Of a stretch of DNA of 64,000 bases, positions 17,047-26,075 are shown in pieces (position 1 is the first letter of the stretch; every line of letters begins with the position of its first letter). This stretch comes from Streptococcus sanguinis (lineage in GTDB: Bacteria > Bacillota > Bacilli > Lactobacillales > Streptococcaceae): positions 2,108,001 to 2,172,000 of the forward strand of contig NZ_LS483364.1 in assembly GCF_900475275.1 (NCBI RefSeq), read 5' to 3'. The notes under the pieces were generated by a model. That model saw nothing but the letters and a program-made list of their open reading frames with translations, did not search any database and was not told where the DNA came from. Made by a program: the position numbers and the translations under genes.

Positions 17047-17662
17047 CGTCAACAGCCTCCTTCTCAACAGGAAGTGTGACAGGCTGAAATTGTAGCTGAT
17101 TTTCCAATGAAAGCACGCTCTCATTATCAAATCCAAAGATAACCCGAATGACAAGGAACTCTACACCTAATGCGTCAGGCATTTCAGTTACGGAATGCAC
17201 CTTAAAAGTATACCCACTTGGAAAGATACTCAACCCGTTACGAGACAACTGTTCGTTTAAATGCAGTGCGACCAATCTCTCCATATACTCTTTACGAATA
17301 GGGTTGTCGTTAGATTCTATGAGAGCATAAAGTTCAATAGCAACTGCACGCTTATCTCTCGTAATTGTAATTTGGCGATATCCCCAATAGTTGAGGTCTG
17401 GTAAAGTTGTGTGCTGTCCGAGCTCGCGAACTAAACTGCTAAAGCAAGCTCCGAGTGCTCCTCCATCATAGATGAAAGGTTGAGCACGAGGAAATAGCTT
17501 TGAGAAGTCCCCTTCAGCAGCTATTGCGGCAAGTATTACCGCTACAGCTACAAATGGGAATAAGTAGTTGGCGATAATTGCCAGTAATACAAGCCCAGTA
17601 ATACCCAAGGCACTAAGAATTACTTTTGCTTTTAAGGAAAGCTGTAAAAATTTTTTAACCAT
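17036..17662 (-). CDS. Membrane protein of mobilization module
   Basis: A 208-residue protein with two adjacent N-terminal membrane segments (residues ~13-46, rich in Ile/Leu/Val/Ala) and a soluble C-terminal domain with no motif I recognise. It overlaps the ATPase start, so it may anchor that protein, which itself lacks membrane helices. Similar gene order is seen upstream of orf21/tcpA in Tn916-type modules. Confidence 0.65.
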   Translation of the reverse strand: MVKKFLQLSLKAKVILSALGITGLVLLAIIANYLFPFVAVAVILAAIAAEGDFSKLFPRAQPFIYDGGALGACFSSLVRELGQHTTLPDLNYWGYRQITITRDKRAVAIELYALIESNDNPIRKEYMERLVALHLNEQLSRNGLSIFPSGYTFKVHSVTEMPDALGVEFLVIRVIFGFDNESVLSLENQLQFQPVTLPVEKEAVDDDF

Positions 17663-17726
17663 TTTATTCTCCTTTTTGTTAAAAAGTACAGAGGGGGGAT
17701 CGAAGAGACTCCCCTCTGTAGAACCA

Positions 17727-18017
17727 TTAAGCGGTGATGACTGCAGCGCCTGCTTTTACAGACAAGGCGGCACGATTTCCGCTCATGTATGAAGTGATTG
17801 TGACATTGGTCAGGGTCAATTCCACTTGCTCATCAATCGATGATAGGTAATCCTCAACACTTGCACCAAGCACCTTCACACGTACTAACTGAAATTTACC
17901 GTCGGAACGGTAACCGATGTCTAAGGCAACTCCCTCGATACTATTGTTGTCATAGTTCTTCAAGGTGCTTGCTCCTAGTAATAGGACGCCTCTCAAGATT
18001 AGTTCAGCAACTTTCAC
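17727..18017 (-). CDS. Small accessory protein of mobilization module
   Basis: A 96-residue protein. Translation probably starts at GTG 18017, seven bases after AGGAGG; the ATG at 18080 has no RBS. Beta-rich sequence (FQLVRVKVLGAS, VELTLTNVTITSYM) suggests an OB- or DUF961/YdcP-like fold, as in small first genes of Tn916/ICEBs1 modules, but the match is not certain. Probably the first gene of the minus-strand transfer operon. Confidence 0.6.
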   Translation of the reverse strand: MKVAELILRGVLLLGASTLKNYDNNSIEGVALDIGYRSDGKFQLVRVKVLGASVEDYLSSIDEQVELTLTNVTITSYMSGNRAALSVKAGAAVITA

Positions 18018-18208
18018 GGCTCTTACCTCCTTTCTAGGACTTCTCTCTATCGTGTCATTGATAGAGGGGTATGAGGACATTTATTGAGCTCAACCTCATG
18101 CTTCTATTGTAGCTTTTAGCAAGAACTTAATCACCCTATTCTGTGACAAGGCGTGTTTATGGGGTTCTTTTGCCTTATTTTGTTTTACCCTAAATATTTT
18201 TTAGAGTA

Positions 18209-18237
18209 TTGATTTCTTCAAAGAAATCTAGTAAGAT
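18209..18237 (+). promoter_or_regulatory. Promoter with palindromic operator for 18265 gene
   Basis: -35 TTGATT (18209-18214), 17 bases, -10 TAAGAT (18232-18237). The spacer holds the palindrome GATTTCTT-CA-AAGAAATC (18211-18228), so a dimeric repressor bound here would block the promoter. Confidence 0.6.
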
Positions 18238-18264
18238 GATTAGCAAAAACAGGAGGCAACTTGT

Positions 18265-18960
18265 ATGAAATTAGATATTTCTGATAAGACGTTTTTAGCA
18301 ATGATTACTGCCAATATGGTGGGACGACTAGAAGACTACCAGACCCAGTATGAAAAGGATACTTGGGATAATCGTAAAAAAATTTTAAGTGGACTATCGT
18401 ATATAGGTGTAGATACTATAGATAATCTATTGATGGGAAAAAAGGTTTCAAATGATACCTACGAGGCGATATTCCAGAACAAGCAGCTAGAGGAATTGGC
18501 TAGGACACTTTCTGAAGAAATTACTGCTGAAAATCCTCACACATTGAAAGAAGTTACAGACTTAATTGAAAATTTAGAAAAACGAGCGTTATTAGATAAT
18601 GTTAGAGAGATTGAAGTGGATTTCTTAGAAGTAGCGTTAACAAAGCTAAGAAAAGGAGATAAGCGCCGCCTCACAAGAAATGAATTACTCCTAATCTATT
18701 TATCACAGGAAGCTAATAAACTATCTGAAGATGAAAATATTGATTTCTTTAGACTGCTTTCCAATCAAGATATGCTGAAAAACATTATGACTTATTTACC
18801 GCTACTAGAAACAATATTCCAGTCAGAAGAAGCATTAGAAATTTTTTGCAACGTAGCAGATAGATTGGAACAATTTAGACTTATTCATGAAGCAGAAAAA
18901 TGGGAAACAATCGACGAAGAGGCGCATAAGATTTCCCAACAATTTGGTATAAATCTATAA
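18265..18960 (+). CDS. Unknown IME cargo protein
   Basis: A 231-residue acidic, mostly helical protein; I recognise no family. The N-terminal 75 residues (ILSGLSYIGVDTIDNLLMG) could form a small helical DNA- or protein-binding domain; the rest is Glu/Leu-rich helix. AGGAGG lies seven bases before the start. It is divergent from the transfer operon and has a regulated-looking promoter, so it may be a regulator or a defence/maintenance factor. The gene is AT-rich like the rest of the element. Confidence 0.6.
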   Translation: MKLDISDKTFLAMITANMVGRLEDYQTQYEKDTWDNRKKILSGLSYIGVDTIDNLLMGKKVSNDTYEAIFQNKQLEELARTLSEEITAENPHTLKEVTDLIENLEKRALLDNVREIEVDFLEVALTKLRKGDKRRLTRNELLLIYLSQEANKLSEDENIDFFRLLSNQDMLKNIMTYLPLLETIFQSEEALEIFCNVADRLEQFRLIHEAEKWETIDEEAHKISQQFGINL

Positions 18961-18964
18961 AACA

Positions 18965-18998
18965 AAAAGACAAGCTATTTTATTTTAGCTTGTCTTTT
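18965..18998. terminator. Terminator after 231-residue gene
   Basis: AAAAGACAAGCTA (18965-18977) pairs with TAGCTTGTCTTTT (18986-18998); perfect 13-bp stem. Confidence 0.85.
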
Positions 18999-19240
18999 CT
19001 ATTTTAGGGATTGCAGCAGTATCCTCACGCCTTTTATGAACAATTCCTTTTGCGCCGCTGGTAATTCTTCGATTTCTTCCATCAACTCATAAAGCTCAGG
19101 ATTTCTGGAATCCGAGGGTGGGAAATTAAAAAATGCGGCAGGGCTGGCATCTAGCGCCTCTATCAATTTATCGATAGTATCTAAGCGAGCATTGAGACGC
19201 TTGTTCTCTAGCTTATAAAGGTGGCTGAGGCTGACCGTTT
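18999..19240 (-). pseudogene. C-terminal fragment of XRE-type regulator
   Basis: The minus strand encodes SQTVSLSHLYKLENKRLN followed by a 50-residue helical tail ending ILLQSLK-stop. This is the second half of a Cro/CI helix-turn-helix (recognition helix plus the LENK motif) without its N-terminus; in frame upstream there is only EF then TAA. The break coincides with the start of the plus-strand surface-protein fragment, so a rearrangement removed the rest. Confidence 0.7.
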
Positions 19241-19727
19241 GGCTAAACTCTTAGTAGAGAAGGCTGTAGAGCTTCCTAAGTTGCAGACGGCTATCAAGGG
19301 GTATTCTGCTAAGCTTGCGGAGTTGAAAGAAACCCTAGCTCAACAGCTAGCTGACCTTAAACCACTAAAAGCCACCTCTGCTAAAGCTACAGCTCGTTAC
19401 AACAAGGTTAAGGCTGAGTACGACGAGGTTGTTCGTAAGGAAACCTTGGCTCGTCAGAAGGCTGAGATTGAGCGCCGTGGGGGTACTGCCGTTGAGGTAC
19501 GTGACGAGTCTGGTAAGGTAGTTGAGTATAAGGGGATTTTTCCTCAATCAGCACCTAAGAAACTCTCTACACCTGTTGTCTACCGAGGCTTATCCGTTTA
19601 CAAGTCAGCTGAAAGCCAACTCCCATCTACAGGAACAGCAGAAAACGCCATGCTTCCTATGATCTGTCTAGCCCTCGCAGGGGTCGGCATGATGGGACTG
19701 AAAAAGAAAGAGGAAGAGGAAGAATAA
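19221..19727 (+). pseudogene. C-terminal fragment of LPXTG surface protein
   Basis: 168 codons: a Lys/Ala/Glu coiled coil (EADRLAKLLVEKAVELPK), a short spacer, then LPSTG, a hydrophobic stretch and KKKEEEEE, i.e. the sorting end of a wall-anchored protein. There is no signal peptide, and the first codons overlap the broken regulator on the other strand, so this is a 5'-truncated gene. The acidic tail after the lysines is unusual for a sortase signal. Confidence 0.7.
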
Positions 19728-20180
19728 ATGAGCGATGAGAAAATTGTAGTTTATCGATTGATTCCGCAAGATGCAGACGGGGGGATCAACATCTCCGCTG
19801 AACAAGTTCTAAAAGCACATTATGAACATGCTCTTACCCATGATGGTAGGGTAGTTTTTACAGCAACTTCTTCAAAATTATACGATAAAGCGAAGCAAAT
19901 TATACTATTACTGCCTCACTCAGATGTCGCTCTAAAAACCGATATTCATAGCTCAGGCAAGTTTTCAAATGATACATTTGATAGTCAATTTTCTGTTCCT
20001 GAAAAATTTCAACAAGAAACATTGGAAGACGAAATAGCTAAGGGAGTTGCTTGGTATCAACTTGAAAATACCCAACTTTTAATTAGAAAAGAGTTAAAAA
20101 ACCAATATATAGTTGAGAATAACGGCAACGATATTAGTGATTATAAGGGAAATTCTCCGTTCTATGCGATACACCGTTAA
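19728..20180 (+). CDS. Hypothetical IME protein
   Basis: A 150-residue protein of unknown family, starting directly after the stop codon of the surface-protein fragment (taaATG), so it was probably co-expressed with that gene. Soluble, mixed composition, no motif recognised (NISAEQVLKAHYEHALTHDG near the start). RBS-like GAGGAAGAGGAAG is provided by the upstream coding end. A strong terminator follows. Confidence 0.6.
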   Translation: MSDEKIVVYRLIPQDADGGINISAEQVLKAHYEHALTHDGRVVFTATSSKLYDKAKQIILLLPHSDVALKTDIHSSGKFSNDTFDSQFSVPEKFQQETLEDEIAKGVAWYQLENTQLLIRKELKNQYIVENNGNDISDYKGNSPFYAIHR

Positions 20181-20186
20181 TAGCGT

Positions 20187-20214
20187 AAAACTCCGCCCAT
20201 AATGGCGGAGTTTT
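20187..20214 (+). terminator. Intrinsic terminator
   Basis: AAAACTCCGCC (20187-20197), loop CATAAT, GGCGGAGTTTT (20204-20214), then more T. Confidence 0.9.
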
Positions 20215-20228
20215 TATACATGAACTGT

Positions 20229-20256
20229 TTTACAATCCAAAAATAGATATTATAAT
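20229..20256 (+). promoter_or_regulatory. Promoter of type I toxin mRNA
   Basis: TTTACA (20229-20234), 16 bases, TATAAT (20251-20256). Confidence 0.6.
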
Positions 20257-20273
20257 AGATTCACAGACAAGTA

Positions 20274-20285
20274 AAGACGGTGGCT
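20274..20285. repeat. Inverted repeat, 5' arm, in toxin locus
   Basis: AAGACGGTGGCT pairs exactly with AGCCACCGTCTT at 20500-20511. In a toxin mRNA this would let the 5' leader base-pair with the 3' end and hide the RBS; in a convergent antisense RNA it would provide a shared pairing site. Confidence 0.65.
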
Positions 20286-20369
20286 CTTACTTTATGACTG
20301 GAGGTGGTGCGATGGACACAAGAACGTCCATACTGTGCTCAAATCTAGTGGAAAGGAGGAGCAAGACTT

Positions 20370-20450
20370 TTGACAGTTTATGAAGCATTATCTTTGATGA
20401 TCGGCTTTGCCACTCTCATTGTAATGCTCATGAACAACAAAAAGAAATAG
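20370..20450 (+). CDS. Holin-like type I toxin peptide (26 aa)
   Basis: TTG start at 20370, preceded by AAAGGAGGAG (20353-20362). The peptide begins MTVYEALSLMIGFATL, continues as one hydrophobic helix and ends NNKKK. This matches the putative holin-like toxin family of Lactobacillales (VYEAL...MIxFGxF pattern), related to TxpA/BsrG-type membrane toxins. Long 5' leader (~110 bases) and inverted repeats fit antisense-RNA control. It is likely an addiction module stabilising the IME. Confidence 0.75.
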   Translation: MTVYEALSLMIGFATLIVMLMNNKKK

Positions 20451-20487
20451 CCGTCCTCACTTTGGTTAGGTCGACGACTATTTCTTA
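20443..20487. terminator. Imperfect hairpin after toxin ORF
   Basis: AAGAAATAGCCGTC (20443-20456) can pair with GACGACTATTTCTT (20473-20486) with one mismatch; it spans the toxin stop codon and may be the shared terminator of sense and antisense RNAs. Confidence 0.5.
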
Positions 20488-20525
20488 GTTGTTTTCACCA
20501 GCCACCGTCTTAAACGGGTCTGTAG

Positions 20526-20550
20526 GGAGTTGTTGACGCAACTCCTTTTT
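20526..20550 (+). terminator. Intrinsic terminator downstream of toxin locus
   Basis: GGAGTTG (20526-20532), loop TTGACG, CAACTCC (20539-20545), then TTTTT. Confidence 0.8.
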
Positions 20551-20635
20551 CCATTTCTATTGTATCATTTTAAAGAATAAATGCAAGCTCCCAACTTATT
20601 ATTCCTTAATGACCAATTCGGACTTTGCAGTATGC

Positions 20636-20655
20636 TTGTTCAAAATTTGTTCAAA
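20636..20655. repeat. Candidate integrase arm site, right copy
   Basis: Exact copy of 13142-13161 (TTGTTCAAA tandem). Confidence 0.65.
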
Positions 20656-20684
20656 AATTTAAAATCCCTTCCTACTCAGTAAAT

Positions 20685-20699
20685 GGTAAAACCTTGATT
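20685..20699. repeat. Inverted repeat partner of 14328-14342
   Basis: GGTAAAACCTTGATT, reverse complement of the copy in the int/xis gap. Confidence 0.5.
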
Positions 20700-20747
20700 T
20701 ATCAGCGTTTTTGTTACTTATTTCTACTTATTTTAACGTCTGAGCGA

Positions 20748-20760
20748 CTGCAGGGGGCAT
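20748..20760 (+). repeat. Right attachment site (attR core)
   Basis: CTGCAGGGGGCAT, identical to the tRNA-Lys 3' end. The bases before it do not continue the tRNA. Confidence 0.85.
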
Positions 20761-21271
20761 AGAAATATAGAGAAAAAGCCTTGATTTAAAAGGCTTTTTT
20801 GCTTATTTAATCCCGCTTTTTTTCAGCTCAATCATCTCCTTAAATTCAAAGTAGATTTTCAACAAAAAATCCCCTTCCTTTAGACACAAGAAAGGAGGGG
20901 CATCGCATAGAAAAAACTACGAGAGAAGACTGAAGCAAAATATGTTTGACGAAAACCTGATAAAGATGGTTACACACCGAGCATATTCCTAAGGATGTCT
21001 TATAATTTTTTTGTTTTAGGAATTAAGAAAGATTATATATATCAAGTTTTGATGTACCTCACGCTTGCACATCAAAGCGGTCTTCCCCGTAGTTCTGAGC
21101 AACTAATTTGTTCTAGGAAACATCTTAGTTGCTTTTTATTTTAAAACAACTATATTACGGAACATCACAGTCTTGATTAACAAAAGGATACAAGATAGTG
21201 ACTGATTGTAAAAAACATTCTTAATTCTGCTTTCTAAAAAGCGACCACTGCTAATTCGGAGTTGGAGTAAA
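20761..21271. other. Intergenic stretch between IME and adhesin gene
   Basis: No protein gene seen. It contains a terminator (AAAAAGCCTT/AAAGGCTTTTT, 20774-20803) that was probably the original stop of tRNA-Lys before insertion, a hairpin with CCCC and AAAGGAGGGG arms (~20872-20899), and a candidate small RNA (listed separately). Confidence 0.6.
21046..21140 (+). ncRNA. Candidate small RNA
   Basis: A possible promoter TTGTTT-17-TATATA (21011-21039) precedes a 5' hairpin TTTGATGT/ACATCAAA (21048-21055 with 21069-21076) whose loop holds ACCTCACGC, then a C-rich linker, then a terminator AGCAACTAA/TTAGTTGCT (21098-21133) with a T-run. Layout is like the streptococcal csRNAs, but I see no clear CiaR site. 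Not matched to a known family. Confidence 0.45.
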
Positions 21272-21300
21272 AAATCTCTGTCCCTTAAGGGAACAGAGAT
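21272..21300 (-). terminator. Terminator of adhesin gene
   Basis: Minus strand ATCTCTGTTCCC-TTAA-GGGACAGAGAT followed by TTTTTT. Confidence 0.85.
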
Positions 21301-21305
21301 GAAAT

Positions 21306-23165
21306 TTATTTCTTCTTCGCACGGAAGACAATGAAGCCTACCAAGCCTACTAGAGCTACCCCAGCAGCAATCATGATCCAGCTAGCATTCTCACCCGCTT
21401 TAGGGAGAACTTTCTTGGTTCCAACATTAGAGGCATTTTCTCCGCCAGTACCATTGTCTGATTCGATAATCACAACAGTGCTTCCTGTAGTGCTGCTTGA
21501 GCTAGAAGTCGTGCTACTGCTACTTGAGCTAGAGCTAGAGCTAGAACTACTACTGCTGCTCTTAGAGCTATTGTCCGAGCTAGGTTTCGGCGGTTGCGGA
21601 ACTCCTGGAACTGGTGTATTGGTAATGTTCATACCATCAACAGTAGCTGTATAACCATAAACACGGTCTTCAGTAACTGAGTAGACAATATCTTTTCCAT
21701 CTTCACCAGTCGCTGGCAAGTCAGTGAACTCATACTTCCACTCACCCTTATCATTCGGACCAACTTCTTTATGAGCAACTTCAGTGCCATTTGCATAGAG
21801 ACGAACGGTAATCTTGTCTGGACGTTTGCCATCTTTATCGTTGTCATCATTCCAAGTCTTGGTACCTGAAGCGGTAATCAATGCCTTACGGTTGGTAAAG
21901 TCTTTGTAAATAATACCAGAACCATAATTTTTGAGCTGAGCGGCATTAACCTGAATCTCTTCATCTGACAGTTGGTAACCTTCTGGTGCCTTGGTTTCCT
22001 TAATCAGATAATGCTCCTTAATCAAGTTGCTGAAAGAAGCAATCCCGTTAGCATCACTGGTTGCTTTTTGAACAATTGTCACACCATCTTCATCGTATAA
22101 TGTGAATTCAGCACCTGCTAGGGCTTTACCAGCTTCGTCTTTTTTAGTCACCTGCACACCGTAGACATCCCCATGTGCATAGCCGTTTGCACGTTGGTAG
22201 CGGACAGCAACTGAAGATTTTTGCTCTTCGATATTATCTGCTCGCATGATTGCTTCGTTCGGGAAGACTGTTCCATCAGTCGGAACTGTAGGGAAGTTGA
22301 CACGATAGCGAACATAGAAGCCTTCATTGGCACCAATATGCCCCATGTTAATGGTAAAGGAACGCTTGTCAGCAGCAAGATTAATCGTATAATTTGCTGT
22401 CACATCCTCGCGTTGCTGGCTTAGTCGGTAAGAGTTATCAGCCGGGTCAACAACCCATGAGCCTTTAAGAATTTGGAAGCTGTTGAGATCAATTTCTCCG
22501 GTATTAAAGCCCAGAGTATCTGAAATAACAACATTATCCAATTCTTGATTTTGTTGGTTGATATTCAGGCTGTAAGTAATGCTCTTGATATTATCCGCAT
22601 TATTCCAGCCATATTTTATGAAAGTATAAGGAGTTGCTTGGCCAGGAAGACCTTTGTAGTCAATTTTCCCATACTCAACAATCTTCTTGCCAACGATAAG
22701 TTTCAGAGGAATAGAGCCTTTATCTCTGGCTACTGTATGATCAACGCGAGCTAAGAGATGGACTTTCCCTTCAATATGAGAGCGAGTCAGGACATAGTCT
22801 GTATAGGTCAGTGTAAGCTGTTTAGAGCTTGCATCAACCACAGCTGTCGCTACGAGATTGCCGTCATCATCTTTGACTTCAAAATCAGCTCCCTCCAAGG
22901 CAAATTCAGCAGGAAGTCCAATGGTCGTAGTATCTCCTGGCTGAACCTTGCCATAATTAAAGGCAAAGTTTGCGTCAATTTGGAATTTTTCCCAAGGGGA
23001 AAGGTCGTCAGTCAGTTCTTCACCCTTTTGATTGTAAACATTTACTGACGTGATAACATCGTCTACCGTGTTAGCTCTGGCAGATTGACTGCTAGAGAAC
23101 AGGCTAAAGAGGAGCACAAAGGCTACTGAGAAAAAGCGCGCAATAGTCTGAGATATTCTTTTCAT
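21306..23165 (-). CDS. CnaB-type wall-anchored adhesin with Ser-rich stalk
   Basis: A 619-residue surface protein when started at ATG 23165, nine bases after GGAGGG; the frame extends back to 23210 without an RBS. Signal peptide ~1-31 (ending ARA). Residues ~35-330 form paired Ig-like adhesin domains of the collagen-binding type; a SpaA/prealbumin-like repeat (GAEFTLYDEDG, KETKAPEGYQLSDEE) and a CnaB domain (TKTWNDDNDKDGKRPDK) follow, then a Pro linker and a near-pure Ser/Thr tract. The sorting motif is LPKAGE, not LPxTG, before a membrane segment and RAKKK. It likely binds a host matrix protein; the ligand is unknown. Confidence 0.85.
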   Translation of the reverse strand: MKRISQTIARFFSVAFVLLFSLFSSSQSARANTVDDVITSVNVYNQKGEELTDDLSPWEKFQIDANFAFNYGKVQPGDTTTIGLPAEFALEGADFEVKDDDGNLVATAVVDASSKQLTLTYTDYVLTRSHIEGKVHLLARVDHTVARDKGSIPLKLIVGKKIVEYGKIDYKGLPGQATPYTFIKYGWNNADNIKSITYSLNINQQNQELDNVVISDTLGFNTGEIDLNSFQILKGSWVVDPADNSYRLSQQREDVTANYTINLAADKRSFTINMGHIGANEGFYVRYRVNFPTVPTDGTVFPNEAIMRADNIEEQKSSVAVRYQRANGYAHGDVYGVQVTKKDEAGKALAGAEFTLYDEDGVTIVQKATSDANGIASFSNLIKEHYLIKETKAPEGYQLSDEEIQVNAAQLKNYGSGIIYKDFTNRKALITASGTKTWNDDNDKDGKRPDKITVRLYANGTEVAHKEVGPNDKGEWKYEFTDLPATGEDGKDIVYSVTEDRVYGYTATVDGMNITNTPVPGVPQPPKPSSDNSSKSSSSSSSSSSSSSSSSTTSSSSSTTGSTVVIIESDNGTGGENASNVGTKKVLPKAGENASWIMIAAGVALVGLVGFIVFRAKKK

Positions 23166-23210
23166 AAATAATCCCTCCGTTTTTTTCCTTTTTTCCTTTT
23201 TATCGAACAT

Positions 23211-23632
23211 GTAAAAATATTAAAATTCCTTTACATTTCCAATATACTACATATATTAGACTAGCATACGATTGACTATAAGTCAACTATTTACCTTTAC
23301 CAGTTCAGCTTTTGTCGACAATGTGTAAACCAGTTTATTTCTCCCAAAACCTTGTCATATAAGAATTGAAAACCGTTTCCTCCGTCATCTTCTTGTATTT
23401 TCTTGAAACAAAAATGTAATATTTAGCCACATAATAAATGAACAAATATGAATTATATGATCATAAATATTCATATATATATAAATTTGTTTTTAAAAAT
23501 AAGCATAATTATTAAGGCTTGCTACATAACTAGTCACAATAAAAAACTGAACAAATCTGCTCAGTTTTCTAATTGATTAATATAAGACAAAGATTATACC
23601 TAATTTATAGAAATATATAATCCCGTTATTTC
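23211..23632. other. AT-rich intergenic region, adhesin/groEL
   Basis: Very AT-rich, no ORF supported. It contains a perfect palindrome TTGACT-ATA-AGTCAA (23272-23286), a candidate operator upstream of the adhesin, and the groEL terminator. Confidence 0.6.
23543..23568 (-). terminator. groESL terminator
   Basis: AAAACTGA (23543-23550) and TCAGTTTT (23561-23568) flank a 10-base loop, with a T-run on the minus strand. Confidence 0.75.
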
Positions 23633-25560
<1,928 letters not shown>

Positions 25561-25584
25561 AGTTTTCCTCCAAAGATTGAATTT

Positions 25585-25611
25585 TTAGCACTCTAAACTA
25601 TCGAGTGCTAA
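25585..25611 (-). promoter_or_regulatory. CIRCE operator (HrcA site)
   Basis: TTAGCACTC-N9-GAGTGCTAA is a perfect 9-9-9 CIRCE element between the promoter and groES, so HrcA represses the operon and heat shock relieves it. Confidence 0.95.
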
Positions 25612-25623
25612 TCTATAGTTATT

Positions 25624-25651
25624 ATTTTATCACTTGGTCAGAAATAGTCAA
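25624..25651 (-). promoter_or_regulatory. groESL promoter
   Basis: Minus strand TTGACT (25646-25651), 16 bases, TAAAAT (25624-25629), CIRCE immediately downstream. No CtsR heptad pair is clearly seen. Confidence 0.75.
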
Positions 25652-25724
25652 GAAAAAAACCGGCCAGATGAAAGAAAAATTTTATTTTTTCTTCACTTGC
25701 TCCTAAAGTCAAAAAAAATTAAAA

Positions 25725-25756
25725 ACAAGTCCGAGCTAAAATCCTCTCAGACTTGT
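25725..25756 (-). terminator. Terminator of PTS operon
   Basis: ACAAGTCCGAG (25725-25735) pairs with CTCAGACTTGT (25746-25756) with one mismatch; minus-strand T-run follows. Confidence 0.75.
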
Positions 25757-25772
25757 CTTTAGGGGGGAATGT

Positions 25773-26063
25773 CTATCTTGCAAGTTTTAGTTTTGCTTCA
25801 AAATCATCAATCACTTTTTGCAGATTTAGGCGTCCTCTATAGATACCATAGCCAAACAAAAGCATGGCTAAGATACCAAGTAGAGCTAGGACGATTCCCG
25901 CAATCAGCGCTAGGAGATTGGTCTCATGAAAGAGATAAATCAGAACAAGACCGATGCTGGCAATGGCAAAGAAGAGACTGAACCAGCGTCCTAGATTTTC
26001 AATCATATGCTTCTGGTAGTGAATTTCTGTTTCATAGCCTTGAATCAATTCTTGTTCTGTCAT
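25773..26063 (-). CDS. Small two-TM membrane protein
   Basis: A 96-residue protein with two hydrophobic segments (~30-46 and 50-75) flanked by charged helices (ELIQGYETEIHYQKHM at the start). No family recognised. It begins 12 bases after the IID gene and shares its terminator, so it is the last gene of the PTS operon. Confidence 0.65.
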   Translation of the reverse strand: MTEQELIQGYETEIHYQKHMIENLGRWFSLFFAIASIGLVLIYLFHETNLLALIAGIVLALLGILAMLLFGYGIYRGRLNLQKVIDDFEAKLKLAR

Positions 26064-26075
26064 GATCTTCTCCTT

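Larger units (their letters stand above)
13085..20760. mobile_element. Integrative mobilizable element in tRNA-Lys
   Basis: A 7.7-kb element bounded by a 13-bp direct repeat. It carries, from the tRNA side, a tyrosine integrase, an excisionase-like protein, a Rep_trans (MobT/Orf20-type) relaxase, a candidate oriT, an FtsK/TcpA-type ATPase and two small accessory genes, all on the minus strand in the order known from Tn916/ICEBs1 conjugation modules. There are no mating-channel genes, so it would need a helper ICE. The plus-strand right part holds unknown cargo, a broken regulator/surface protein and a type I toxin. Confidence 0.88.

Noticed and set aside
21331-21654. 107-codon plus-strand frame opposite the adhesin
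   Set aside because: Antisense shadow created by the Ser codon tract (Leu/Glu-rich complement); no RBS.
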